Below are positions 41,429-53,539 of a stretch of 64,000 nt of DNA, in pieces; the stretch's first letter is position 1, and every line of letters starts with the position of its first letter. The stretch comes from Cordilura impudica (taxonomy: Eukaryota; Arthropoda; Insecta; Diptera; Scathophagidae): positions 196,944,920 through 197,008,919 of the forward strand of contig OY821519.1 in the NCBI GenBank assembly GCA_963682025.1, in the 5' to 3' direction. Position numbers and translations under genes: made by a program. A model generated the notes under the pieces. It was given only the letters and a program-made list of their open reading frames with translations. It did no database searches and was not told the origin of the DNA.

Positions 41429-42172
41429 GGGATATTTGGTGTTGGTTATATTTTACATTACGATAGGTAAGTCCTTTTGAGTGGTCCAAAAACTTATATG
41501 TTCGTTGTTAACTTTTTAATGCAATTTCGCGGTAGTTTTGATAAGGTCTGGATTTCATATTCTCAACTAACATCTTGCACGTGTCATTCCATATGGTTTT
41601 AGATTGGTGCATTTTATTCAGGTTATTCCAACGATCAACGTAGTTTTGTACCAGTAAATGTTTTTTTTGATATTATTTCTTATGAAAGGCCTGTGAGGAA
41701 ATCTATGATTCTCATATTCGAAAAGTGTCTTAGAAATATACTGAAGGTGTGGACTGTAGGTATAGAGATTTGCATCTCTTTGATGCATGGTATTTTTAAC
41801 ATGAGTTTAGTAAAAAAAAAAAACCATTGCAATTTGTTAACAATGTCAAACTAAGGCAGTCCCCATACCTGAGCACCATACGCTTGTATAGATCTGTAAA
41901 CATTTTAAAATAACTTCCACTTTACCTTAGGCGAAATATCCGTTTCTTTAATCTAATTTTTATAAGTGAAGTTTGCACCAACTTTTGCAGCATAACTTTT
42001 TGTAATTATGGGTTTCGCGTAAGACACTGTCGGAGTCAATATAAAACCTAACTACTTGTATTGAAGCATAATATTTACCTCCTCTTCGTTAAACTTCCAC
42101 TTTTCGTTTGGGGAGACATCACTAATTTTTCGAAAAACTTTTATCTCAGATTTTAATATCAGTCGCAAATCA
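41429..42172 (-). pseudogene. LINE M (minus), RT thumb and connection
   Basis: Minus strand from 42172 downward: VDLRLILKSEIKVFRKIS, EKWKFNEEEVNIMLQYK, LGFILTPTVSYAKPII, KNVYRSIQAYGAQVWGLP, MLKIPCIKEMQI. This is the region after the catalytic YVDD of a LINE RT, in several frames. The preceding YVDD block lies 4.4 kb away at 46607-46690, across an inserted jockey LINE. Confidence 0.7.
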
Positions 42173-42338
42173 ACCGCGGTTGTAAACGGACGTATATTGT
42201 GCAAAAACATTGTAAAACAATATTTCTTTGAACAAACAGATTAGTGCCTTAATCTGGGGATTACGATACCATCAAATAAATAATAATAAAAAAAAAAACG
42301 TTAAATAAACAATATCAATTAACTACAGCAGAAGTAAG

Positions 42339-43429
42339 ATGAGTGATGATAGTGATGATGCTGAAAGTGATTGGCAGCAAGTAACAACAACAAAAGCTGT
42401 TAAACGTCGACAACTCAACTCGCCTAATCTACATAAACACAAAAAACAAAATACTAATAACAACGAACAAATATCCAACAATAATAATGAAACATTAACA
42501 TCAGCCAATATGTTTAAGGAACTTCAAATAGATGAAGAGTGTGCACATGAAGAAACCGAAGCTACACCAAAGCCACCACCAATATTTATACCTGATGTTA
42601 TAAATAAAATGATTGTAAATATAGTAAAAGTCATTCCCAAAAATGAATTTAGTTATAAATCATTAAAAAATCAAGTTATTGTTAGAGTTAAAACGGTAGA
42701 TTCTTATAGAAAACTGGTAAAATCTTTAGATAGCTCAAAAATTAGTTACAATACTTTTCAAATTAAACAAGACCGTGCATTTGGGGTTGTAACTAAAAGT
42801 ATTCATCACTCAACTCCATTGGATGATATAAAATCTGAACTTTTGCTACTAGGCCATCAAGTATGAAGCACTATTAATGTTAAAAGCCGCTTGAATAAGC
42901 AACCTTTGTCAATGTTTTTCGTTGATCCTGATCCAGACACAAACAATAAAAATATTTATAACATTCGACAAATTAATAATGCAATTGTTAAAATTTAACC
43001 TCCAAAAAAACGAGCGAACTAGTACAATGTTATCGATGCCAGTTATTTGGTCACACTAAGTCCTACTGTAAAAGGCCATTTAGGTGTGTAAAATGCGGAC
43101 TTAACCACCCTACTGCTGAATGTACCAAAACTGAAAATTCCCCACCTCGCTGCGTTCACTGTTTACAAAACCATACAGCCAACTACAGAGTATGCAAAGT
43201 GTATAAACATCAAATTCAAAAAAGAAATTATAATATCTCTTTAAGACTACAAAACTCCAATTATTCGTTCGGCCCTCGGGATTATCCTCAATTATCAAAT
43301 CAACATAATACAAATAAACAAACAAATGAAAATGTTCATCAACTTTCTTACTCCCAAGCTGTTCAAGGTAATAGTAATTCTAATATAATGGAAAAAATGG
43401 ATAAACACGTCTGTATGATGAGCCTTTAG
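42339..43429 (+). pseudogene. ORF1 (Gag-like, three zinc knuckles) of LINE C
   Basis: The ATG at 42339 opens 175 codons to a TGA at 42864. The same frame continues past it (STINVKSRLNKQPLSMFFVD) to a TAA at 42996. A one-base slip in an A run (43004-43010) leads into three knuckles: CYRCQLFGHTKSYC, CVKCGLNHPTAEC and CVHCLQNHTANYRVC. An acidic, Asn-rich N-terminus and a RNA-binding middle domain precede them, the usual jockey ORF1 layout. Two nonsense codons plus one frameshift. Confidence 0.75.
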
Positions 43430-43439
43430 TAGCCAAATT

Positions 43440-44156
43440 ATGCAATTAAATTTGAGAATTGCGATATGGAATGCCAATGGGCTATCCAATCACGCAAAGG
43501 AAATTGAAATATTCCTTCATTTAAACTACATAGACACATTGTTAGTATCTGAAACGCATTTCACATCAAGAAGTTACTTTCGAATTAAAGCTTACGACCT
43601 AGTTGCTACAAATCATCCCAACAATAGTGCTCACGCTGCTTTTGCTATTATAATAAAGTCCAGTATATATTACGAAGTTCTTGTGGAAAACAAATGTCCT
43701 TCTGTTCAAGCAGCAGGCGTAAAAATAAATTGCGATGGTAATAATATTTCTATTTATTCCTTATATTCACCTCCTAGGCATACCATTAGTTGTCAGGATT
43801 ATCAAGATTTTTTTAAAAACACTGGTACAAGATTTATTGTTGGTGGTGATTACAATGCCAAACATACATGGTGGGGCTCAAGGGTCATAAATCCAAAAGG
43901 ACGTGAACTTTTCAAGTGTCTCCAAAAATATAATTACTCTGTGTTATCAACAGAAAGACCTACATATTGGCCAAGTGATCCAGGCAAAATTCCAGACTTG
44001 CTTGACTTTGTAGTTTATAATGGAATACCAAGAAGTTGGTTAGATATTATGGATAGTGATGAATTGAGCTCTGACCATTCACCTGTAATATTGAATGTAT
44101 ACACAGTATTACATTCATTACAAAAATCATTTAAAATATTGTGTATACAGAAATGA
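43440..44156 (+). pseudogene. ORF2 endonuclease (EEP fold) of LINE C
   Basis: One open frame of 238 codons: LRIAIWNANGL at the start (Asn of the metal site), LLVSETHF (catalytic Glu), FIVGGDYNAKHTWWGS (Asp, Asn), PDLLDFVVYNG and ELSSDHSPVIL (Asp-His). All main catalytic positions appear present, so this domain is the best kept part of the element. It makes the first-strand nick for target-primed reverse transcription (family knowledge). It stops before the RT because of a frame break. Confidence 0.75.
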
Positions 44157-44199
44157 TGAACATTGCCTTTGGAATGCCACAAAATATTTAAAATGACCA

Positions 44200-44868
44200 G
44201 TAAAACGAAATATCCCAATAACTCCTGGTGCAAGACAGATAAAAAAAGCCGATGCATAATCCAAATACTTGGAAAATATATTCCAGCCTTTTCGTATTAA
44301 CAGCGATAACGATAGGAGTGAAATCGAACAATTCCTAGAATGTCCTTGTCAGATGGATCTTCCAATACAGCACGTTTCTCCACAAGAGGTGCAAAAAGAA
44401 ATCATAGCTCTAAATAATAGAAAACTCCGTGATATGATAAAATAACTGCTACAGCTGCAAAAGCCCTTCCAAAAAAAGGAATTATTTTTCTATCTTTAAT
44501 ATATAATTCAATTTTGAGATCATACCACTTCCCTAATCGATGGAAATATGCAGAAGTGATAAGGTACCAAAACTAAACAAACCGGAAAACAACATTTCTT
44601 CTTACAGACCAATTATTCTGTTAACAACATTTTCTAAATTATTTGAAAGAATATTTTTACGTAGATAGTTACCAGTGCTGAAAAGAAAGACATAATTCCA
44701 GACTACCAATTTGGTTTTTGGCAACATCATGGCACTACTGAGCAATGTCAAAGGATAGTAAATATTATAAAGGATGCATTAGAACGAAAACAATATTGTT
44801 CGGCTGTGTTTTTAGACATCCAACAAGCCTTCGATAGAGTTTGGCACCAGGGACTTCTATTCAAATTA
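44200..44868 (+). pseudogene. LINE C reverse transcriptase, N-terminal part
   Basis: Fragments in shifting frames: SSYRPIILLTTFSKLFERIF near 44605-44660, FGFWQHHGTTEQCQRIVNII near 44710, and box A VFLDIQQAFDRVWHQGLLFK (about 44808-44867). The frame is cut at an A run by HINE-1 copy i and resumes at 45655. Confidence 0.7.
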
Positions 44869-45653
44869 AAACAAGTAAGAAAATTATAGTCGGTCGAGAC
44901 CGACTATATGATACCCTATACCATGCGTTTAGAGACCCTATCTCTCAGGCCCAACTAACTGGATATAGAAAATTAGCTTAAACCAAATTTGAGTGGGATT
45001 TTTATTAATTTTTTCAGCTGCAGATATGAAAAAGTTCATATCGGATGCTATATCTATATGGGGACTAGGCCCAAAAATGGACCGATCCTGACCATGTTTG
45101 GTAAAGTCTCTTGTTTTTGCAAAAATATATACAAACAAAATTTGAGAAGAATCAGTGCAATATTTTTGTTTTTTGATATATTTAGGTGAAGATCGGGAAG
45201 CAGCTCTATATGGGGCCTATGACTAAGAGTTGTCCCATAGGGATCATTTTTGGACTACTGATTAATGGATGTAATATATACATACAACCCCAGTTTGACT
45301 AAGATTTGTATGATAATTTGGATCTTATGGCAATATGTGTTGATTTCATAGGGTCATTTGTATGGGGGCTAGGTCCGAACATGGACCGATTCTCACCAAT
45401 TTCAATAGCGTTCATCCCTTGGCCGATAAAGGATCAAATATCAAATTATATGCATATTTGCGACCTGCAGTTTGATAACAAACTTTACATGGACACACAG
45501 ACGGACGGACGGACGGACATCGTTAAATCGAATCAGATAGTGATTCTGATTCGATCGGTATAACTAAAGATGGGTGTAGGTCAAATATTTTTGGTTGTTA
45601 CAAACAGCAGCACAAAGTCATTATACCCAAACCACATAGTGGTATAGGGTATA
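44869..45653 (-). mobile_element. HINE-1 copy i, inserted in LINE C
   Basis: A full minus-strand copy (about 785 bp). The AACAAGTAAG end is at 44869 and the GGTATAGGGTATA end at 45653. Removing it restores the RT reading of LINE C with six A in the target (FKLK before, KLLPSPYYFF after). Four A lie on the left and five on the right, so only A residues (T on the element strand) are ambiguous and there is no other target duplication. Confidence 0.85.
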
Positions 45654-46500
45654 AAAACTACTTCCATCACCATATTACTTCTTCATTAAGTCATACTTAA
45701 ACCAAAGATTCTTCTACGTAAAAGTAAATGCTGAAACCTCCGATATATGTCCAATTAAGCGGGAATTCCACAAGGTAGTGTTTCAGGCCCTGTCCTTTAC
45801 ACCATATTTACATGCCTATCCGAGAAAATGTAAGAGTTGCAGCATATGCTGATAATACAGCTTTAATAGCAACATGTGATGAAGCAGTTATTGCTTCAGC
45901 AACGATCCAAACTTAACTTAACGACATTGAGTTATGTCTACATAAATGGAATATAAAAGTTATACCCAAAAATTTACCCATGTAACGTTTACTTTAAGAA
46001 AAAAATATTATCCAATGCTTACATTAAATGGAACTCAAATCCCAAAACAAACTAAAGTCAAATATCTTGGTCTTCACCTGGATCGCAGATTTATTTGGTA
46101 AGATCACATTAAAGCACAGAGGAAACAACTAAATATAATCCAAAATCAGAGCTTACTATTAACAATGAACTTCTTATTTATAAAACAATACTGAAACCAG
46201 TTTGGACTTATGGCATACAGCTATGTGGGACAGCTAGTAATTCTAATATTGAAATCTTGCAAAGATACCAATCAAAAACTCTACGGTTGATAACAAATGC
46301 ACCATGGTTCGTAACCAATAACAATATTTACAAAGATTTACAGTTTAATACAGTTCAAGACGAGATTAATAGACGTAGTTCAAGATACATTGACAAACTT
46401 AGTAACCACAGTAACCCATTAGCAATATGCTTATTAGATGAAAGTGAGGAAATAAATAGACTGAAAAGGCACCATATATTAGATTTACCTTATAGAAAAT
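45654..46500 (+). pseudogene. LINE C reverse transcriptase, C-terminal part
   Basis: Continues LINE C: LLPSPYYFFIKSYLNQRFF, IPQGSVSGPVLYTIF (about 45762-45808), AYADNTALIAT (catalytic YADD reads YADN, near 45845), YLGLHLDRRFIW, then the open frame 46257-46502 with LQRYQSKTLRLITNAPWF. The second catalytic Asp of YADD is changed to Asn and several stops are present. Confidence 0.75.
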
Positions 46501-46606
46501 GATATCTTATTTTACAAATTTGTAAATAATTTAACTGGATTAGTGCCCAGATTATGTGAAGTTTATTTAAGTTTACATATTTCCAAATTATTTATATTTT
46601 TTTTTT

Positions 46607-47226
46607 TTGCAAGATGCTTATATTCTCGGCAAGAATTACAATATCATCCACATACATCAAGGTTCATATGTTCAAATCATCTATGAACATACCGCCATTC
46701 AGTTGCTCATGTAGATCATCTGAATATAAGGAAATTAAAAAAGCAGCAACACACATCCCTGTTTAACATCAGAGTTTTACTTAAGTTGTCTGAAATTTCA
46801 TATACATATTCTAAAAAGTTTACTATTTTTGTGGAAAATCCCATTAATTTATACATTAAAAGTTGTCAAAGGCTGCTTTAAAGTCCACAAAGAATGCATA
46901 AACTCTTTTATGTTCATGATACTTTATGTTAACAATTGCTGTTAAATTGTAGATGTTATGTATTGTCGAATAGCCTTTGCGAAAACCTGCCGAGTTTGTG
47001 TCCCATTGTTTCAATATTTCATGTATAGAACCCATTATGATCATTCCTATGCAATTCATGAAGGATATTCCCCTATAATTACATTGGAAAACAATGCTAC
47101 CTTCAGATACCTCAAAAGTACCACTTCCGTTTAAAAAATTTGTAGAGACTTCCGCCAAAGCGCTCAAAAAGTTACCAAAAAAATCATAAGTTATTAAGGT
47201 ATCCTATCCTCACCAGGCGCTTTATT
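46607..47226 (-). pseudogene. LINE M (minus), central RT
   Basis: Minus-strand frame 47167-46856 reads NYRGISFMNC, AGFRKGYSTIHNIYNLTAIV and box A RVYAFFVDFKAAFD. Further on, LMYVDDIVILAEN (YVDD, about 46630-46670) is followed directly by LINE C. At the other end KAPGEDRIP (47200-47226) abuts HINE-2. It is one element with 50327-51110. Confidence 0.75.
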
Positions 47227-50200
47227 ATACCCTCCACTCCAGTGTGCAGAGGGTATATATAAGTTTGTCATTCCGTCTGTAATAACTAGAAAAAAAAAAT
47301 TTAGACCCCATAAAATATATATATTTGTGATCCTTATACCAACCGGAGTTGATATAGCGATGTCCGTCTGTCCGTCTGTTCGTCTGTGGAAATCACGATG
47401 ACGGCACAACTCGGGCAACTAGGGTGCTCATTGATATAGAAAATGATTCACTGGAATCCTGAAAAGTTCGTTGTTTAAAATCGTCAAAATCGGTCGATTA
47501 GGGCCCGAGATTTGAATGAAGAACTAAAAAAAGTCTTGAAAAAATATAATTTTCTATGTTGTTCTTGTCACGATCACGCCCTCAATAGGATAGCTAAGGT
47601 GATTATTTTTAGCGCGAATGATTTTCCAAATTCATTTCTGTTTCAAAAAACATTAAAATCGGTGGAACAGGTCCAGGGAAATCTCTGAAAAATTAAAAAA
47701 AAAAAATGAAAAATATGATATTTCTATATCGTTCTTGTTGTTATTCTAAATGTTGTATTGTTGTTGTAGCTGGACTTGTTGTTTTTGTGGTCGTTCTGGT
47801 AATAATATAATTAAAACTAACCCTTGGTACATCTTTTTATCAACTCTGGTAGAAAAATTTAGAAGTTTCCATTGTTTTGGCATCACTAAAAAAATTTGTT
47901 AGATCATTTCTGTCATTGCCACGAGCCTGCCTGCAAAATTTCAGATCGATTGGGTCACGGGAAAGTGGTTAAAAGCGATCCAAAATTTTTTCGACAAGCA
48001 GACTCGTAGTGTTAATATAAAGGGAGTAGTTGTTATTAAAAAAAAACAATGTAAATTTAGCAAAAAAAAATTTTATTTATTAATTTATTTAAAGAGAAAA
48101 AAAGAAAAATAACGTTTGATGTTGTATTTTTTGTGTGTATGTAAATATTACATACATACACATATTAAATATTACAAATAATATACATATATTCTATATA
48201 TGTATATCCGTAATAACTGCATGTTGGAAATAAATCGGAATATTATTTTATTTACATAAAATTCTGCAATATTTTGTTGTGGTAAAATACATTTCTTTTG
48301 CATTAACAGATTGTCACTTCATTTTGCTCATCGTGACTATGCCACAGTAGGTGGCGCCACAATTTTGGTTCTAATTAGCTTTGCCATAGTTATTTCTATT
48401 TTAACGTGAATGTCAATGTTTTTGACTAGATATCATACAGAACAATGTTAAGAGTATACACGGGCTGGTCTTTTATTTCATACGTATTTTCATTATTCTT
48501 TTACAAATATGAACATAAGTTTGGCATATTAACTTTTTGTTGTCTTTACAAAATAGAGTTACCGAGTTCATCAATGAGTTTTGTGCTTTCAAAACAGTTC
48601 TACATAGTTATATAGAATTATTATTCTGCTTTACCTACAAAATATCTGATTGCGATTATATCTAATTTTTAAAAATTGTTTATAATTTCTAAAGCATTAT
48701 TATTCACATAAATACAAAATTGCACTTTTTAAATTTTCCATTCAAATTTAAGAAAATATCAAATCTAAAAACTGGAATTAAAAATTTCCAATTATAAATT
48801 ACAATTATTAAATTTCAGAAAATCGTATCAAAACGTCGGAAATTATAATTTTAAATTAAGAAGACATTAATTGCAACTTTAATATATAAATTTTATTCGT
48901 TAAACATAAATTGAAATTCAAAAAAAAAAAAAAAAAACAGCAAATACCTATGTTTACATTTTAAAAAAATATTGACATTCAGGAGAAATTAATAGCTTCT
49001 CAGTACCGCGATTCAGTAAAAAAAAAAGAAAATTGCAAAATTATCAGTAAAATTTTTAAACGATATTCGCTATTGTTAAAGTCAGCTGTTGTTGTTATCT
49101 AAACGACAACCATTTTTGTGTTATTTATTCAATCGATAAAAACTTAAATTTTTAGGTTGAAACGTCGTCATACATAAATAAAAATTATAAAATAGTGAAA
49201 ATATTTTGCTTTTATTAAAAAATCTTTTTTATATAAATAAAAAAATTAAATAGCATATTCAATTCATTATTTAATTTTCAAATAAATAAACAGAAATATT
49301 AGTAAAAAAATAAAGATATTAAATATAAAGATAAAATCATCCTGTCAAAAACGAAGTAATTTATTTTTTTTATTCTTCTTTGTATTTTTCGCTAATTTCG
49401 ACAGAGATGCCACTCATCTACAATTTAAATAAATAGTAAAATAGATACGTCGACTGTCATTAAGATGTATGTACTTAGTGAATCACTTAATCCTTAGTGC
49501 AAACAACAATAGCTGTCGATATATTTTGCGATTGTCGGATCATTGAAATTTACAGAATCGCACTACAGAAAACATTAATTTAAATTCAATGAATTTTAGA
49601 AAACGTCAAATGATATTTAAGAATTGCGAACATAAAAATTGTTACATAAATAAACGCAATTTGATGAGAATGTTATTTATATATAAACTTTCACAATTTG
49701 TTTTTGGATGATAATTTTGAGGTTTTCAGAAAATAAAGATAACAAATTATTTTATTTAAAATGTTTGGGACATTTGGTTTTTTGCGTTTGGCATCCCTAA
49801 TTTGAATATTTATTAATATAAATTTATTCTCTATGTTTTTCAAATATGGCAATATTTTAATAAAAAATTTGAATGTTTTTTTTTTTGTTATTATTTTGTT
49901 ACTCCATCCGACCTATATGGCCGCAATGAAGAAATAATTTGCCAGTTAAAAGAAACTATACAGCCATCTCCAATTAGCACGATTTAGTGCATATAGCCAC
50001 CCTACACAACCATTACCTTTGCAATGGAGGTTAGGGCGAGCTATTTAATTATCAAAAACTAAATTAAACGAGAAGTTATGTCATATAACCGGAAACGCAT
50101 GCATGCCGATCAGCAACCACGATGACCAAAAAGCAAATACCGAAATAAATCCGAAATAATAGAAAAGACGAAAACCAACTCAAAGAATTTTCTGAAATAA

Positions 50201-50326
50201 TTTGGTATTAAGTTTAACAAATTGTTGACTTTTTCCAATATTTTGTTTACATTCATTATCAATACTCAAACCGAGGTGGAGGGTATCAAAGATTCGGCAC
50301 AGCCGAATTTAACACTCTTACTTGTT
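47227..50326 (+). mobile_element. HINE-2: 3.1-kb INE-1-like element inserted in LINE M
   Basis: The 5' end TTATACCCTCCACTCCAGTG with partner GTGCAGAGGGTATATA is at 47227-47254. A GTCCGTCTGTCCGTCTG tract is near 47362. The 3' end carries the hairpin ATTCGGCACAGCCGAAT (50293-50309), then CTCTTACTTG. The last bases match the CTTACTTG end of HINE-1, but the rest differs. At 3.1 kb it is far longer than HINE-1; the centre (about 48000-49900) is AT-rich with no supported gene, and a second unrelated insertion may hide there. Removing it joins LINE M residues KVKEN and KAPGEDRIP in frame. Confidence 0.75.
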
Positions 50327-51110
50327 TTCTTTAACCTTTGTCAGTACCAAACTAATTTCTTGCAGTGTAAAAGCTTTATCTAGATCTGCATCCACGATTA
50401 AATTAGCTGCATATTCAATCTCTAGTGCTCTACTTTCCAGGTTTAACAACACTTTAAAGTTTTCTTTGAAGTTTTCACAGTTTGTATTAATTCCAACAAA
50501 TCGTTGTTCTTGCTTTATTTCCTTAGCTTCTTGCCACCATTTTCTGCTATCTGTAACCGAATTTAGCTTTTGTTCTAATTATTTACAATAATTTCCTTTT
50601 TTCATTTTCACATCGTTCGATATTTGTTGTTATTCTGTATCATTGTCATATTGAGAGTTTCTAAACTTTTGTTAAGCTTCAAAGGATGTTTTTCTACCAC
50701 TTGTTTTTGAATTGTATGTGTTTAATATTTGTTTTTAGTATTTTATTAATTTCTTCACATCGCTTAGGTTCAAATTGGGTTTATGTTTTTGAACTACATT
50801 TCAATTCGACTTAAGCTAGATACAATACTTATCTTTGTTTTTGCGGTTCCATTTTAGTTTTGGTAAATGGTTCGTTTTTATTTTATCATACTGTGTGGTT
50901 GTAAAACTTAAATTAAGTGTAATTAAGTGGTAAATGATCAGACAGTATATGATTCTCCACCGTAAATTTTTCAACCATTGTTCACATGTCAAGTGACACC
51001 GCGCAAATATCATTTACTGAATTGCCTGAACTGTTAACATAAGTGGAACAATCTTAGCTATATCAGCCAGATTCATGATTATCAACGTCTTTTCATTATG
51101 ACGTCTTGAT
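50327..51110 (-). pseudogene. LINE M (minus), endonuclease end and RT start
   Basis: Minus strand from 51010: ILSDHLPLN-type residues (end of endonuclease; the frame shifts near 50950), TQYDKIKTNHLPKLKWN, then the linker KLNSVTDSRKWWQEAKEIKQ, FVGINTNCENFKENFKVLLN, and ALTLQ-like AFTLQEISLVLTKVKEN ending at 50327. This is the segment directly before the KAPGEDRIP block on the other side of HINE-2. The N-terminal endonuclease beyond 51110 is not recognisable. Confidence 0.65.
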
Positions 51111-51114
51111 TTCC

Positions 51115-52815
51115 TATTGTTAATAATGTTTTACTTATCTAGCGCTTTGTTTGCTTGCAACACTCTCTCTGCTGTTTTGGTGCTGTTTGTACCACTAATG
51201 AATAATTTATTCGACGCAACCTATAGCAGCAGAAACTTTATTTCGCAAACAAAATTTAATGAAACTTCTTTGTGTAACAATATCAAGCTTTGTTGAAATT
51301 GCCAAATTCACTTTGAATTGATTTCAAAAATTAGCGACAATGAAGATATTGACATGAAATTTAGTAGAAGTATCAAAAACAATAGATTATTAAGCAAAAT
51401 AGATAACCCCGTGAAGGTAAAGAGTGCAAATAGTTTTCGTATGATACCCAACGTGACAATGCACAGGGGGTTGGATTAATTCAGGGAAGGCGTCTTTAAT
51501 AAAAAACTATTTTTTTTTTTTTATTACAAATCTATAATATTAAAAGGCAAGGCGACTTCTTATGACCGATATAACTTTGTCTGTTTTAATCCTAATTCGA
51601 CCAAGCATCCCTCATTTAAAAGGCATGTCACTTAGCTGTTCACCGCATACAGATTTGAACCGTCTGGAACATTTTTTTTGGAGTAATACTCATTTAAAGT
51701 TGCCACTAACACTGAAAAATAATTTTGGACGTAAACATATTATGACAATAACGAAATCGAATTTCTTTATAATAATTTCATAACACACGCTCTGTATGAA
51801 TTGTGAATTGCCTAAATTTATGGCATACAAAGGGGTTTCGACTCTTTAGATTCTCATTTCTGTGTGTTCAACAAATATTTATAATGAAATAAATTTGATG
51901 AATTAAATAGATTAAAAAAACATTGAAAGAAATGAATTGAATAAAAAAAATAAAATTTCCTAGAATTTGCTCTTGAATTTCGAGGGCTGGGCTCTGCTGC
52001 TTATTATTAATACATTAAAACTAGTATTTGGGGGAAAAATAATGTATTAAAATTTCTTTAAGCCTGTTTTTTGTTTTTTGGAAAAAATTATATTGGTTCA
52101 TAATTTTTGGTGTAACTTTGGATTTTAAAGTGATATAGTAATTAATCAAATCGCAAACTATATTGTGCTTAATGCTCTAGTAAAAAAAAACAATCATGTA
52201 AATAAAACAGAGTTAATATAAAATATTTGAATTTGAATTTTTTTTATTAATTATGCTCCATATCAAAAAATTTTCATTATTTTAATAACCATTATATCAA
52301 ATTTCGCACTCATCATAATATTTATAAATCTCATAGTCATCATCTTCATATTGTTTGGCAAAATTATTAAATCTAGTGTCATCTATGGTATATGATGAAT
52401 TTTTTCCCTATAACTTTTACTTTTGGCGGTAAGTAAATGATTTTAATTATTAAATATAACCTACTAAATACACCTTCATTCGATTTCTCCTGACTGCATT
52501 CAAGCACATAATGTTCTCTTTAATGTTTCAAATCTTTGTTTCAAGCTTCTTGAGCTTCTTCAGATAGTTGGTCAATTGGCCACAATGCATGTGATACTAT
52601 TTCTGGCCAGTGAATAAAGAATTTATGTAATATGGGGCTCATATAAAACCACGGACCCAGCGAAATGTCCGGCCGTGTTAGGAGTATAGTTTCTAAACTT
52701 TTCAACTTGAATCTCAAGTCCACAGAATACAACAACAAGTATCACATGCTTTCGTTCTATCAATTTTTTTTTGTTTATTTTGGTAATTTGTGCAGAAACA
52801 ACGGTTTTCTGAAAA
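51115..52815. other. Stretch without gene; inverse repeat C fragment at 51780-52005
   Basis: AT-rich. The minus strand at 51955-52005 carries the repeat C block (GCCCTCGAAATTCAAGAGC then AAATTCTAGGAAATTTTA), with related sequence back to about 51780. I see no other supported feature; minus-strand frames at 52541-52841 have no recognisable domain. Confidence 0.45.
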
Positions 52816-52816
52816 A

Positions 52817-53240
52817 AAAAAAAAAAATCATGTGAGTCCAATCACAGGGATGATGTGTAAACATCTAGTAATTAAAAATTTTTATTTGTGCCTTTTTTAA
52901 AGTCAAACAGAAAGCGTCATCTATGTATCACTTATAGCAAAAAACTGCAGAGTCCCTGACTCGGGTTATACTTGTGGGGTTGTTGAATTATGTATATGTT
53001 ATACGTTTATATTTTGAAATTTTTAACGTTTTACAGCAAAGAGTTGTTGAATTAGCTGAAACAATTTTACATAATAATTTTTCCACCAATACAATCATAA
53101 ATCACACCAATTTGTCTTACGGCTCACAGCGTAATATGTAAGCTTACATTTTTGTGATTGTATTAGAATTAGTAAGAGAAAGATTTCGACTATTAGATGT
53201 TGATAATTGTATAAAGATGTTTACACATCAAAACGTCTAA
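52817..53240. mobile_element. Possible element R (copy 2)
   Basis: The left edge 52829-52875 (ATCATGTGAGTCC, GATGTGTAAACATCT, AATTAAA) and right edge 53090-53235 (CCAATACAATCATAAATCACA, TTGTGATTGTATT, AGATGTTTACACATCAAAA) match the edges of the segment at 6567-9829. About 424 bp long here, with no minisatellite. A run of A precedes both copies. Confidence 0.45.
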
Positions 53241-53531
53241 GAGTTTTCTCTCTAAAATCTTTCTGAATCCGTAATTTAATAGCTGAAACAACTTTCTTAT
53301 CATCATCTGACCTAGCCTGCCATTTTTTATTGGGAGTTTGTATGATAAGTGAAGAAAACATTCAAAAAATCGTATCCAGCCATGAAGAATAGATAAATCA
53401 AATTGTAAAGATTCTTTACAAATTGTATCAACTGAATTAAAATCTTTATTTGTTACACCAAAAACGTAATATTTTTGTGTAGATGTTTCCGTTATAGCAT
53501 TACTTACTTTTCCATCAATCATCACTAACAT
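53241..53531 (-). pseudogene. Fragment of an unidentified protein-coding gene
   Basis: A minus-strand frame whose middle (residues about 45-70: SILHGWIRFFECFLHLSYKL) looks like conserved protein rather than noise. I have an impression of a repeat-associated family with a LH.WIR.FE..LH..Y.L motif but cannot name it. Its C-terminal residues run into the inverted end of element R, so the gene is probably truncated by that insertion. Not assigned. Confidence 0.35.
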
Positions 53532-53539
53532 TAGTTTGT

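Larger units (their letters stand above)
42173..46606 (+). mobile_element. Jockey-type LINE C, inserted in LINE M and split by HINE-1 copy i
   Basis: A plus-strand element with 5' leader from about 42173, ORF1 42339-43429, ORF2 endonuclease 43440-44156, RT 44200-46500 and a T/A-rich end near 46606. It sits in LINE M between that element's YVDD block and its LRLILK block; about a dozen LINE M codons are missing at the junction, so a small deletion accompanied insertion. HINE-1 copy i interrupts its RT. Nonsense and shift changes in both ORFs make it inactive. Confidence 0.7.

Noticed and set aside
50322..50591. 90-codon Ser-rich plus-strand frame
   Set aside because: It is antisense to LINE M RT (linker and first RT block).
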